Assembly: GCA_031424795.1 (NCBI GenBank)
Contig: JANPIC010000052.1
Span: 1-23,724 of the forward strand
Source of the DNA: Aalborgiella sp031424795
Lineage (GTDB): Bacteria; Pseudomonadota; Gammaproteobacteria; Burkholderiales; Burkholderiaceae_C
Reading direction: 5' to 3'
Length of the DNA: 23,724 nt
In this document: positions 16,056-23,485 of the stretch, piece by piece
How the letters are laid out: each line of letters begins with the position of its first letter
How positions within the stretch are numbered: the first letter of the stretch is position 1
The notes under the pieces: generated by a model
The model's input: only the letters and a program-made list of their open reading frames with translations
Database searches by the model: none
What the model was told of the DNA's origin: nothing
Made by a program: the position numbers and the translations under genes

Positions 16056-17237
16056 TTAAATAAGCTCAATGGCCATGGCCGTGGCCTCGCCACCACCAAT
16101 ACACAGCGTCGCCAAACCGCGCTTGAGCCCGCGCGCTTGCAAGGCATGAATGAGCGTCACCAAAATGCGTGCACCGCTCGCGCCAATCGGGTGACCCAAA
16201 GCACACGCACCGCCGTTGACGTTGACAATCTCATGCGACAAAGACAAATCCGCCATCAACGCCATCGGTACCACGGCAAAAGCTTCGTTGATTTCCCACA
16301 AATCAACATCCTTGGCCGTCCAGCCCGCTTTGACCAAGGCCTTTTGCGTCGCGCCCAGTGGGGCGGTGGCAAACCAGTTGGGTTCTTGTGCGTGGGTAGC
16401 GTGGCTGACGATGCGTGCCAGCGGTTTGACATTGCCTTTTTCAGCACTGCTTTGACGCATCAATACCAGCGCCGCTGCGCCATCGTTGATGGACGAGCTA
16501 GATGCGGCAGTAATAGTACCGTCTTTCTTGAAGGCTGGGCGCAAGCTGGTGATTTTGTCGAGCTTGATCTTGCCTGGGCCTTCATCGATGCTGATAGCAA
16601 TATCACCCGCACGACCTTTGACCGTCACAGGTGTGATCTCAGTTGCAAATGCACCCGATTTTGTAGCTGCCTGAGCACGTTCGACGCTCGCTATGGCGAA
16701 TTTGTCTTGCGCTTCACGAGTAAAGCTGTATTTGGCGGCACAGTCTTCACCAAACGTACCCATGGAGCGACCGGCCTCGTAGGCATCTTCCAATCCGTCC
16801 AGCATCATGTGGTCGAAAATCTGGCCATGTCCGATGCGGATGCCGCTGCGGCCTTTGGGCAACAGGTGCGGTGCATTCGTCATGCTTTCCATACCGCCAG
16901 CGACCATCACATCCGCACTACCAGCCACCAGCATGTCATGCGCCAGCATGGTGGCTTTCATGCCGGAGCCACACATTTTTGACAAGGTAACGGCACCCGC
17001 GCTGATGGGCAAACCGCCCTTGAACGCCGCTTGGCGTGCTGGTGCTTGGCCTTGCCCAGCCATCAGGCAGTTGCCAAACAGCACTTCATTGACGGTATCG
17101 CCCGAAATGCCAGCACGCTGCACAGCGGCTTTGATGGCTGCGCCGCCCAAGTCGTGCGCGGCCAAACTGGCGAAATCACCCTGAAAACCACCCATGGGGG
17201 TGCGGGCGGCAGAGACGATAACGATGGATTCAGACAT
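16056..17237 (-). CDS. Acetyl-CoA C-acetyltransferase/acyltransferase (thiolase)
   Basis: This 393-residue thiolase reversibly cleaves 3-ketoacyl-CoA, for example acetoacetyl-CoA to two acetyl-CoA. The active residues are visible: nucleophile C89 in LSKMCGSGMKA, H349 in GHPIGASG, and C379 in LCIGGGEA, together with NEAFA (317-321). Length and motifs fit the biosynthetic/degradative AtoB-PhaA group. In this context it could use the acetoacetate released by MvaB after activation to the CoA ester; no CoA-transferase gene is seen here. The ATG has GGAGA about seven nt upstream. Confidence 0.94.
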   Translation of the reverse strand: MSESIVIVSAARTPMGGFQGDFASLAAHDLGGAAIKAAVQRAGISGDTVNEVLFGNCLMAGQGQAPARQAAFKGGLPISAGAVTLSKMCGSGMKATMLAHDMLVAGSADVMVAGGMESMTNAPHLLPKGRSGIRIGHGQIFDHMMLDGLEDAYEAGRSMGTFGEDCAAKYSFTREAQDKFAIASVERAQAATKSGAFATEITPVTVKGRAGDIAISIDEGPGKIKLDKITSLRPAFKKDGTITAASSSSINDGAAALVLMRQSSAEKGNVKPLARIVSHATHAQEPNWFATAPLGATQKALVKAGWTAKDVDLWEINEAFAVVPMALMADLSLSHEIVNVNGGACALGHPIGASGARILVTLIHALQARGLKRGLATLCIGGGEATAMAIELI

Positions 17238-17280
17238 GAGGATTCTCCAAAATACGGGAATTAAGAATTTTTACCGATAT

Positions 17281-17329
17281 TGCTATATTATTAATAGCAC
17301 CTTAGGCGATATTATTGCTGGCTAGAGGC
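17281..17329. repeat. 44-bp dispersed repeat copy at the 3' end of the carbonic anhydrase gene
   Basis: This second intergenic copy (44-bp unit 17281-17324 plus GAGGC) has 32 of 44 bases identical to 13982-14025. It overlaps the end of the carbonic anhydrase gene, whose last codons and TAA stop (17312-17314) come from the repeat. Confidence 0.7.
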
Positions 17330-17971
17330 GAAAATTGCCTCTACAGCAGCCAGATAGAGTGCTTCTAAACCGTCTAGCCCCGATACCGTGATATGCAGGT
17401 CTTGCAGCAAGCCATCATGCACGCCGTACACCCAACCATGCACACTGATTTCTTGGCCACGCCCCCAGGCATCCTGCAGCACCGTGCTTTGGCACACATT
17501 CACCACTTGTTCAATGGCGTTGAGTTGGACTAAAGCGTCAAAGCGCTTTGATTCTGGCATTGCATTCAACAACTGGCGATGACGGTCTCTCACATCTTGG
17601 ATATGTCGAATCCAGTTATCAGCCAAGCCAACACGTATGTTTTCCAGCGCAGCCTTTACACCACCACAGCCATAGTGACCACAAACGATTACATGCTTAA
17701 CTTGAAGCGCATCGACAGCGTACTGAATTGTCGACAAGGAGTTTAGGTCACTATGCACGACAACGTTGGCAACGTTGCGGTGTACAAACACCTCTCCAGG
17801 ATCAAGTCCTGTGATTTGATTGGCTGGCACACGGCTATCAGAGCACCCAATCCACATGTATTTTGGATTTTGCTGATTTTTGAGATTGGTGAAAAAACCT
17901 GGTCGCACTCTCTCCATCTCGGCCGCCCATGCACGGTTGTGGTTAAACAGGTCTGAAATTGAAGTTGGCAT
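17312..17971 (-). CDS. can: Beta-class carbonic anhydrase
   Basis: The enzyme interconverts CO2 and bicarbonate. The 219-residue protein has the beta-class zinc site: C43 with the D45-R47 dyad in CSDSRVPA, and H99 and C102 in CGHYGCGG. The length and the EIxVHGWVY strand fit the Can/CynT group. It lies 30 nt after liuA and before the thiolase, so it is probably co-transcribed with leucine catabolism, where the biotin carboxylase LiuD consumes bicarbonate. The final nine or so residues come from a 44-bp repeat copy. No clear ribosome binding site precedes ATG 17971. Confidence 0.97.
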   Translation of the reverse strand: MPTSISDLFNHNRAWAAEMERVRPGFFTNLKNQQNPKYMWIGCSDSRVPANQITGLDPGEVFVHRNVANVVVHSDLNSLSTIQYAVDALQVKHVIVCGHYGCGGVKAALENIRVGLADNWIRHIQDVRDRHRQLLNAMPESKRFDALVQLNAIEQVVNVCQSTVLQDAWGRGQEISVHGWVYGVHDGLLQDLHITVSGLDGLEALYLAAVEAIFASSQQ

Positions 17972-18002
17972 ATATGCTTTTTAATGCGTTGTTGAAATGT
18001 GT

Positions 18003-19181
18003 TTACATCGTCTCGGCAAACAATTCACGACCAATCAGCATCCGACGGATTTCACTGGTGCCCGCGCCGATTTCGTACAGTTTAGCGTCACGCCACAAAC
18101 GGCCCAAGGGGTAATCGTTGATGTAGCCGTTACCACCAAAGATTTGCACGCCATCGCCAGCCATTTTGGTTGCGTTTTCAGCACACCACAAAATGACCGA
18201 GGCACAATCTTTGCGCACCTGGCGCACATGCTCTGTGCCTAGCATGTCCAAGTTTTTAGCAACGGTGTAAGCAAAAGAACGCCCCGCCTGCAGCAAGGTA
18301 TACATATCGGCCACTTTGCCTTGAATGAGCTGGAATTCACCAATACTCTGGCCAAACTGCTTGCGGTCATGAATGTAAGGAATCACGTTGTCCATCACAG
18401 CTTGCATGATGCCCAGCGGCCCACCTGTCAACACAGCACGCTCGTAGTCCAAACCGCTCATCAACACTTTGGCGCCACTGTTCAAACCACCCAAAATGTG
18501 GCTTTCTGGCACTTCGACGTTCTGGAACACCAACTCACCTGTATGGCTGCCCCGCATGCCGAGTTTGTTGAGCTTTTGCGCAACTGAGAAGCCAGACATG
18601 CTTTTTTCAATCAAAAAAGCCGTCACACCACGCGCACCCAACTCGGGTTCGGTTTTGGCATAGACCACCAGCGTATCGGCGTCAGGGCCATTGGTGATCC
18701 ACATTTTGCTGCCGTTGAGCAGGTAGTAGCCGCCTTTGTCTTCTGCTTTCAGCTTCATGCTGATGACATCACTGCCCGCGCCCGGCTCGCTCATGGCCAA
18801 AGCACCGACGTGTTCACCACTGATGAGTTTGGGCAGGTATTTTTGGCGCTGCGCTTCTGTGCCGTTGCGTTTGATTTGATTCACACAGAGGTTGCTGTGT
18901 GCGCCATAGCTCAAACCGACAGAAGCAGAAGCGCGGCTGATTTCTTCCATGGCTATCATGTGCGCCAGATAGCCCATATTTGCGCCGCCGTATTCTTCTG
19001 ACACGGTGATACCCAAGACACCCAAATCACCCATTTTTCGCCATAAATCCATGGGGAACTGGTCACTGCTGTCAATCTCAGCAGCGCGGGGGGCAATTTC
19101 TGCTTGTGCAAACTCGCGTACAGCGTCGCGCAAGGCGTCTATATCTTCACCGAGTTGAAAGTTGAGTCCTGGCAGGTTCAT
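18003..19181 (-). CDS. liuA: Isovaleryl-CoA dehydrogenase
   Basis: LiuA (Ivd) oxidises isovaleryl-CoA to 3-methylcrotonyl-CoA, the first committed step of leucine degradation. It has 392 residues with ALAMSEPGAGSDV (127-139) and YLLNGSKMWITNG. The catalytic base is in the isovaleryl position, E247 in GLDYERAVLTGG, while the usual C-terminal site reads GAGTSEIRRM without the glutamate, which separates it from other acyl-CoA dehydrogenases. The ATG has CGGAG six nt upstream. It is the first gene after the palindromic operator at 19209-19230. Confidence 0.97.
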   Translation of the reverse strand: MNLPGLNFQLGEDIDALRDAVREFAQAEIAPRAAEIDSSDQFPMDLWRKMGDLGVLGITVSEEYGGANMGYLAHMIAMEEISRASASVGLSYGAHSNLCVNQIKRNGTEAQRQKYLPKLISGEHVGALAMSEPGAGSDVISMKLKAEDKGGYYLLNGSKMWITNGPDADTLVVYAKTEPELGARGVTAFLIEKSMSGFSVAQKLNKLGMRGSHTGELVFQNVEVPESHILGGLNSGAKVLMSGLDYERAVLTGGPLGIMQAVMDNVIPYIHDRKQFGQSIGEFQLIQGKVADMYTLLQAGRSFAYTVAKNLDMLGTEHVRQVRKDCASVILWCAENATKMAGDGVQIFGGNGYINDYPLGRLWRDAKLYEIGAGTSEIRRMLIGRELFAETM

Positions 19182-19208
19182 GGGAGTCTCCGATAGCTTA
19201 CAAAGCAG

Positions 19209-19246
19209 TTGACGTTTACGTAAACGTCAATCAAAGCACTATTGTA
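19209..19246 (-). promoter_or_regulatory. liuA operator (22-bp perfect palindrome) and -10-like element
   Basis: Positions 19209-19230 form a perfect palindrome with half-site TTGACGTTTAC, identical to the core at liuB. TACAAT on the minus strand (19241-19246) lies 10 bp upstream, the same distance as CACAAT at liuB; no good -35 is visible. The operator ends 27 nt before the liuA ATG, downstream of the likely transcript start, which fits a repressor. LiuR- or LiuQ-type control is inferred from the neighbouring genes. Confidence 0.87.
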
Positions 19247-19281
19247 GCCAGAATACCCGAAAACCCGCTACTTTTTATCGC

Positions 19282-20067
19282 TTATGTCGGCTCGATGGGA
19301 TCGACAGGCGCTTGTGTGTGCTTGATAAAGAGCTGCGCTGCCCAGATACCAATTTCATACAGCAAGCACATGGGAATCGCCAAAGCTAGCTGTGACACCA
19401 CATCCGGCGGCGTGACAATGGCTGCAATGATGAACGCCAGCACCACAAAATAACCACGGAAGTCTTTCAACTGCTGAATGGTCACCATACCCATGCGAGC
19501 CAACACAATGACGACGATAGGCACCTCAAATGCCATGCCAAAGGCTAAAAACATGCTGAGTACGAAGCTCAAGTACGCTTCAATATCAGGTGCTGCCGTA
19601 ATACTTTTGGGCGCAAAACTTTGGATGAATTTGAACACCTGCCCAAACACAAAGTAATAACAAAACAGCACGCCAATAAAAAACAACACCGTGCTAGAGA
19701 TGACCAAAGGCAAAACTAACTTTTTCTCATGCATGTACAAACCTGGCGCGACGAACGACCAAATTTGCCACAACACCACAGGCAAAGCGATCAAGAACGC
19801 CGACATCATGAGGATTTTCAAAGGCACAAGAAACGGTGAAATCACCGAAGTGGCAATCAAGGTTGCACCTTTAGGAAGATGTGCCACCAAGGGTGCGGCC
19901 ATGATGTCATACAAAGCCGCAGGTCCAGGATACAAAGCCAAGCCAATCGCCACCACAGCAATAGCTATGACTATCTTGATAAGCCTATCGCGCAGCTCCA
20001 CCAAGTGCTGCACGAAAGGCTGCTCCGTACCCGCAAGTTCGTCTACTTTTTCTTTGTCGTCTGCCAT
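19282..20067 (-). CDS. tatC: Sec-independent translocase subunit TatC
   Basis: TatC is the six-helix receptor that recognises twin-arginine signal peptides. The 261-residue protein has the cytosolic N-terminal motif FVQHLVELRDRL (18-29), the later FRGYFVVLAF and LTPPDV-like IVTPPDVVSQLALAIPMCLLYEIG, all typical. It is the last gene of tatABC, 53 nt after tatB. No canonical terminator follows before the liuA promoter, only a GTAGC/GCTAC pair in the 100-bp gap. Confidence 0.97.
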   Translation of the reverse strand: MADDKEKVDELAGTEQPFVQHLVELRDRLIKIVIAIAVVAIGLALYPGPAALYDIMAAPLVAHLPKGATLIATSVISPFLVPLKILMMSAFLIALPVVLWQIWSFVAPGLYMHEKKLVLPLVISSTVLFFIGVLFCYYFVFGQVFKFIQSFAPKSITAAPDIEAYLSFVLSMFLAFGMAFEVPIVVIVLARMGMVTIQQLKDFRGYFVVLAFIIAAIVTPPDVVSQLALAIPMCLLYEIGIWAAQLFIKHTQAPVDPIEPT

Positions 20068-20120
20068 GAGTTTTTTATAGAATCTTGTGAACTTGCATCG
20101 CTACAAGTTTGAGGTTGACG

Positions 20121-20579
20121 TCAAGCTAATTTGACTGGGCGAAACTTGGCAACACGCGCTGCGCCAGACATGGCCTTGGTACGAACGCCTGTTCGCGCTT
20201 TGTACCAATTTGGTACAGCACCTTGTTTAACGCGCCATTTTTTCTTGGGATGCGAGTAGGTTGGATAGCTCTGGTAGCTGGTCGCTGGCGACATGGCAGA
20301 ACTTGTCGCATCCGCCCAATCTTTCTCAAAATCAGTCACCCCCGTGTGAATCGTATTTTCGACATCACTCGCAGCTTCTTGCATGGTGTCTTTCATCTTT
20401 TTGAGCTCGTCCAGCTCAATCGATTTGCTCACCTCGGCTTTGACATCTGCAATATACCGCTGCGCTTTGCCCAGCAAAGTACCAATCGTACGTGCGACGC
20501 GCGGCAGCTTTTCTGGCCCGATGACGATCAACGCCACCGCGCCAATCAGCGCTATTTTTGAGATGCCTAAATCAATCAC
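20121..20579 (-). CDS. tatB: Twin-arginine translocase subunit TatB
   Basis: This 152-residue protein has an N-terminal membrane helix with IDLGISKIALIGAVALIVIGPEKLP and the GPEKLP hinge, followed by an amphipathic helix and a polar tail, as expected for TatB, which holds signal peptides with TatC. The C-terminus is basic and Tyr/Trp-containing (KKKWRVKQGAVPNWYKARTG). The start is GTG 20579 without a ribosome binding site, 10 nt after tatA; an in-frame stop upstream excludes a longer protein, so coupling to tatA is likely. Confidence 0.95.
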   Translation of the reverse strand: MIDLGISKIALIGAVALIVIGPEKLPRVARTIGTLLGKAQRYIADVKAEVSKSIELDELKKMKDTMQEAASDVENTIHTGVTDFEKDWADATSSAMSPATSYQSYPTYSHPKKKWRVKQGAVPNWYKARTGVRTKAMSGAARVAKFRPVKLA

Positions 20580-20589
20580 AATATGTCAA

Positions 20590-20823
20590 TCACAGCTTTT
20601 GTTTGGCTTCGACATCAATGGTGGTTTTAGCAGCATCTGCAGCTGCTGTTACTTGCGCAGCCGGCTTGTCGTCAGCGCTTGCAGCACCGTCTTTCATGCC
20701 ATCTTTAAAGCCTTTCACGGCTCCGCCCAAATCACCCCCCATGTTTTTCAGCTTTTTCGTGCCAAAAACCATAACGACGATCAATAAAACGATCAGCCAA
20801 TGCCAAATTGAAAATGAACCCAT
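20590..20823 (-). CDS. tatA: Twin-arginine translocase subunit TatA
   Basis: This 77-residue pore-forming TatA begins MGSFSIWHWLIVLLIVVMVFG with the FGTKKLKNMGGDLGGAVKGFK hinge and amphipathic helix characteristic of the family, then an Ala/Asp-rich tail. The ATG at 20823 has TAGGAGT about eight nt upstream. It opens the tatABC cluster. Confidence 0.96.
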   Translation of the reverse strand: MGSFSIWHWLIVLLIVVMVFGTKKLKNMGGDLGGAVKGFKDGMKDGAASADDKPAAQVTAAADAAKTTIDVEAKQKL

Positions 20824-20882
20824 GATGAACTCCTAAAATTATTTACGAAAACTCTAAACTAATTTAAACCAAATGTCTCAAT

Positions 20883-20897
20883 GCTTAGATTCTAAGC
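20883..20897. promoter_or_regulatory. 15-bp palindrome between hinT and tatA
   Basis: GCTTAGA and TCTAAGC form a near-perfect palindrome in the 94-bp gap before tatA. No U run follows it, so it is not a usual terminator. On the transcribed strand TTGAGA follows directly and could be a -35 for tatA, though no good -10 is apparent. It could be an operator or an RNA hairpin. Confidence 0.3.
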
Positions 20898-20917
20898 GCT
20901 GAAATCGAAATCGGTAG

Positions 20918-21277
20918 TCAACCACGCAGCCAAGGCCTTGGCCCGCCCATGACATGCCAATGCATATGATGCACCTCTTGTCCGCCCTCTGCGCCCGTAT
21001 TGGAAACAATTCGGAAACCGCCTTCAGGATACGGCTTACAGCCTTCTTGCAAAGCCAGCTTAGGCGCTAACACCATCATTCGACCCAATAACTCGGTATG
21101 CGTTCCATCAACCTGCGCCAGCGATGCAATATGCTGCTTCGGCACCATCAAAAAATGAACCGGTGCCCAAGGGTGGATGTCGTGAAAGGCAAAGATTTCA
21201 TCATCTTCATAGACCTTGCGCGACGGGATTTTGCCTGCAATGATTTTGCAGAAAATACAGTTTGGATCGTGCGACAT
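20918..21277 (-). CDS. hinT: HIT-family nucleotide hydrolase (HinT)
   Basis: This 119-residue protein is a purine nucleoside phosphoramidase-type HIT protein. CIFCKIIAGKIPSRKVYEDD (7-26) and the histidine triad HMHWHVMGG (H104, H106, H108; H106 the expected nucleophile) are clear. It sits between a DUF4870 gene (15 nt) and tatA, the usual neighbourhood of hisIE-hinT-tatABC in Betaproteobacteria. Confidence 0.95.
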   Translation of the reverse strand: MSHDPNCIFCKIIAGKIPSRKVYEDDEIFAFHDIHPWAPVHFLMVPKQHIASLAQVDGTHTELLGRMMVLAPKLALQEGCKPYPEGGFRIVSNTGAEGGQEVHHMHWHVMGGPRPWLRG

Positions 21278-21292
21278 GTGCTTTTCTAGAAA

Positions 21293-21694
21293 TTACTGAC
21301 CAACAGCTTGGCTATTATTCATCGCCACCATGCCACGCACGATGCGGTACAAAAACCAAATCGAGATAATCGCCCAAGCAATCGCGCCAGGCACCCAAAG
21401 CAATAAAAACAAAGGAAATGTCACTACGTACAAAATGCCCGCCCAAATGACAGTACGAATACGCCATGAGAAATGGCTCTCCTGCCATGTGCCGGCAGCA
21501 TCACCTTTTTTCACCAAGTCAATCACCAAAGCAATGACCAGCAAGGCAACGCCCACGTTTGCACCAGGCACGACAGCAGCGACAGCCACGATCAAATGCA
21601 GCAAATAGCTGACCCAGCCCACGGTTTTGAGTTGTTCGGCTTTTTCGCTGTCCATGCCTATATTTTTGGCTTTGACATCAATCACATCGGTCAT
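21293..21694 (-). CDS. DUF4870-like membrane protein
   Basis: This 133-residue protein has three predicted membrane helices (about 27-45, 48-62 and 80-115 as a longer pair) and resembles the DUF4870 family, whose function is unknown. Its ATG overlaps the hisE stop by four bases, so it is translationally coupled to hisE. No enzyme motif is visible. It is cotranscribed with histidine and tat genes and may simply be a resident of this cluster in Burkholderiales. Confidence 0.85.
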   Translation of the reverse strand: MTDVIDVKAKNIGMDSEKAEQLKTVGWVSYLLHLIVAVAAVVPGANVGVALLVIALVIDLVKKGDAAGTWQESHFSWRIRTVIWAGILYVVTFPLFLLLWVPGAIAWAIISIWFLYRIVRGMVAMNNSQAVGQ

Positions 21695-22065
21695 GGTTGC
21701 ACTCCTTTAGATTCACTATTCTCACGGTCTTTCGCTTTACGCGAAGCTTTTTCTTCCAGCCCGCTGGTACCAACGCGCTTGTCCAGCTCGGCTATGACAT
21801 CTTGTGGCGACAAACCGTAGTGCGCCAGCGCCACCATGCTGTGAAACCACAAGTCTGCCGTTTCGCTGATGATTTTGGACTTATCACCGCCATAGTCTGC
21901 ATCTTTGCAGGCCATGACCAACTCTGTCGCCTCCTCGCCAATTTTTTTCAAAAACGCATCTGGCCCCTTGTGCAACAAACGAGCGGTGTAGCTGCTGTCG
22001 GGGTCACCACCTTTGCGTGATTCAAGCACGCGGGCGAGTTGGTCTAAAGAATCGTTGGATGTCAT
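21691..22065 (-). CDS. hisE: Phosphoribosyl-ATP diphosphatase
   Basis: HisE hydrolyses phosphoribosyl-ATP to phosphoribosyl-AMP, step two of histidine biosynthesis. It has 124 residues, with SYTARLLHKGPDAFLKKIGEEATELVMA (23-50) and ADLWFHSMVAL, the conserved acidic metal-binding helices of the MazG-like fold. It is a stand-alone protein, not fused to HisI. The start at 22065 has no clear ribosome binding site. The stop overlaps the next gene. Confidence 0.96.
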   Translation of the reverse strand: MTSNDSLDQLARVLESRKGGDPDSSYTARLLHKGPDAFLKKIGEEATELVMACKDADYGGDKSKIISETADLWFHSMVALAHYGLSPQDVIAELDKRVGTSGLEEKASRKAKDRENSESKGVQP

Positions 22066-22086
22066 AGGGTTAGCGTTATAGATGGC

Positions 22087-22488
22087 CTATTTGTAGATAG
22101 TTGTGGGATCTTTCAAGACCGGTTCGGTAATTATCCACGCCCCATCCTTGTAAAGACTGAAAAAACAGCTGTGTCTGCCGGTATGACAGGCCAAACCCGG
22201 CGTGTGCCCGGTTTGGGTGACTTTCATCAGCAGCACATCGTTGTCACAATCCAGTCGCAACTCATGCACGGTTTGGATGTGACCAGATTCTTCGCCTTTG
22301 AACCACAGCTTGTTGCGCGACCGGCTGAAATACACCGCCCGACCCAGCTCCGCCGTCTTTTGCAGCGCTTCGCGGTTCATCCAGGCGAACATCAGCACAT
22401 CGTTGCTGCCCATTTCTTGAGCAATCACAGGGACCAGCCCTTGGGCATCCCATTTCACTTCATCTATCCAGTTGTTAGCTTGTTGCAT
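22087..22488 (-). CDS. hisI: Phosphoribosyl-AMP cyclohydrolase
   Basis: HisI opens the purine ring of phosphoribosyl-AMP, step three of histidine biosynthesis. The 133-residue protein has the metal motif DCDND (80-84) and the zinc cysteines C101 and C108 in ACHTGRHSCF. No ribosome binding site is evident at ATG 22488. It lies 74 nt after hisF and 21 nt before hisE. Confidence 0.96.
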   Translation of the reverse strand: MQQANNWIDEVKWDAQGLVPVIAQEMGSNDVLMFAWMNREALQKTAELGRAVYFSRSRNKLWFKGEESGHIQTVHELRLDCDNDVLLMKVTQTGHTPGLACHTGRHSCFFSLYKDGAWIITEPVLKDPTTIYK

Positions 22489-22562
22489 GGGATGATTGTA
22501 GGCAATTGCAATGCCCCGCCCGTAAGGTTGACAAGTTAAATCAGCGCCCGATCAGAGCCGAG

Positions 22563-23360
22563 TCACAAGCGGACAGGAATCCCGCGTTCGTGCATGCGCT
22601 GCTTGGCCTGCCCCACCGTGTATTCGCCATAATGAAAAATGCTAGCAGCCAAGACAGCATCTGCGCCGCCTTGGATGATGCCATTGGCCAAATCATCCAA
22701 ATTACCCACACCACCAGAGGCAATCACCGGTACGCTGATGGCGTCACTGACAGCGCGGGTCAAGTCCAAGTCAAAGCCTGATTTGGTGCCGTCTCTATCC
22801 ATGCTGGTGAGCAAAATCTCGCCTGCGCCGCGCTCGGCCATGGCTTTGGCCCAGGTCACCACGTCCAAACCGGTGTTTTTGCGGCCACCGTGGCTGTAAA
22901 CATCCCAACCTGCGCCGATTTCAATGCCGTTCACCAAGCGTTTCGCGTCTTCAGCTGAACGTCGTTTCGCGTCAATCGCCACCACAATGCACTGTGCGCC
23001 GTATTTGGCCGACGCATCAGCAATCACATCAGGGTTGGCAATGGCGGCGGAGTTGAAGCTGGTTTTGTCCGCACCCGCATTCAGCAAACGCCGCACATCT
23101 TCCACCGTGCGGACACCGCCGCCTACCGTCAAAGGGATGAACACCTGCGACGCCACGGCCTCGATGATGTGAAAAATCATGTCCCGTGCGTCACTGGTGG
23201 CGGTGATGTCGAGAAAAGTCAGCTCATCTGCGCCCTGCTCGTTGTAGCGGGCGGCGATTTCGACCGGGTCGCCAGCGTCACGTAGCTCAAGGAAATTAAC
23301 ACCTTTGACGACGCGGCCACCGGTGACGTCTAGGCAAGGGATGATTCGTTTAGCGAGCAT
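22563..23360 (-). CDS. hisF: Imidazole glycerol phosphate synthase, cyclase subunit
   Basis: HisF, with HisH glutaminase, makes imidazole glycerol phosphate and AICAR. The 265-residue TIM barrel has the catalytic acids D11 (RIIPCLDV) and D130 (VVAIDAKR), plus the phosphate loops VGGGVRTVEDV and ASGGVGN. It is the first gene of the minus-strand cluster here; hisH and hisA do not precede it, because a divergent antitoxin gene occupies the upstream position. Confidence 0.97.
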   Translation of the reverse strand: MLAKRIIPCLDVTGGRVVKGVNFLELRDAGDPVEIAARYNEQGADELTFLDITATSDARDMIFHIIEAVASQVFIPLTVGGGVRTVEDVRRLLNAGADKTSFNSAAIANPDVIADASAKYGAQCIVVAIDAKRRSAEDAKRLVNGIEIGAGWDVYSHGGRKNTGLDVVTWAKAMAERGAGEILLTSMDRDGTKSGFDLDLTRAVSDAISVPVIASGGVGNLDDLANGIIQGGADAVLAASIFHYGEYTVGQAKQRMHERGIPVRL

Positions 23361-23363
23361 GAT

Positions 23364-23427
23364 TTGACTTTATAAGATTAATTGACTTGTTTTCTTTAAT
23401 TGACATTTTTATAAATTATGACAGAAT
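23364..23427. promoter_or_regulatory. Divergent promoter region with TTGAC repeats spaced 18 bp
   Basis: On the plus strand TTGAC begins at 23364, 23382 and 23400, exactly 18 bp apart, in an AT-rich gap between hisF and the antitoxin gene. The third, TTGACA, could be a -35 with CAGAAT (23422-23427) 16 bp on as -10, giving a transcript start just before 23435. The other copies could be operator sites, possibly for the AbrB-type product, or AT-rich chance. Confidence 0.4.
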
Positions 23428-23485
23428 TATCAAAATGAACATTGAGACATATAAAAAAGACAGCGAAAGCAACAAAGGTAAAACT

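Noticed and set aside
19232..19281. Terminator after tatC from the GTAGC/GCTAC pair
   Set aside because: The loop is long (about 18 nt), the stem short and there is no U run, so it is not a credible intrinsic terminator.
20115..20124. TTGACGTCAA palindrome at the tatB stop as a third liu operator
   Set aside because: It has only the outer bases of the operator and lacks the central TTTACGTAAA, and tatC is not a leucine gene.
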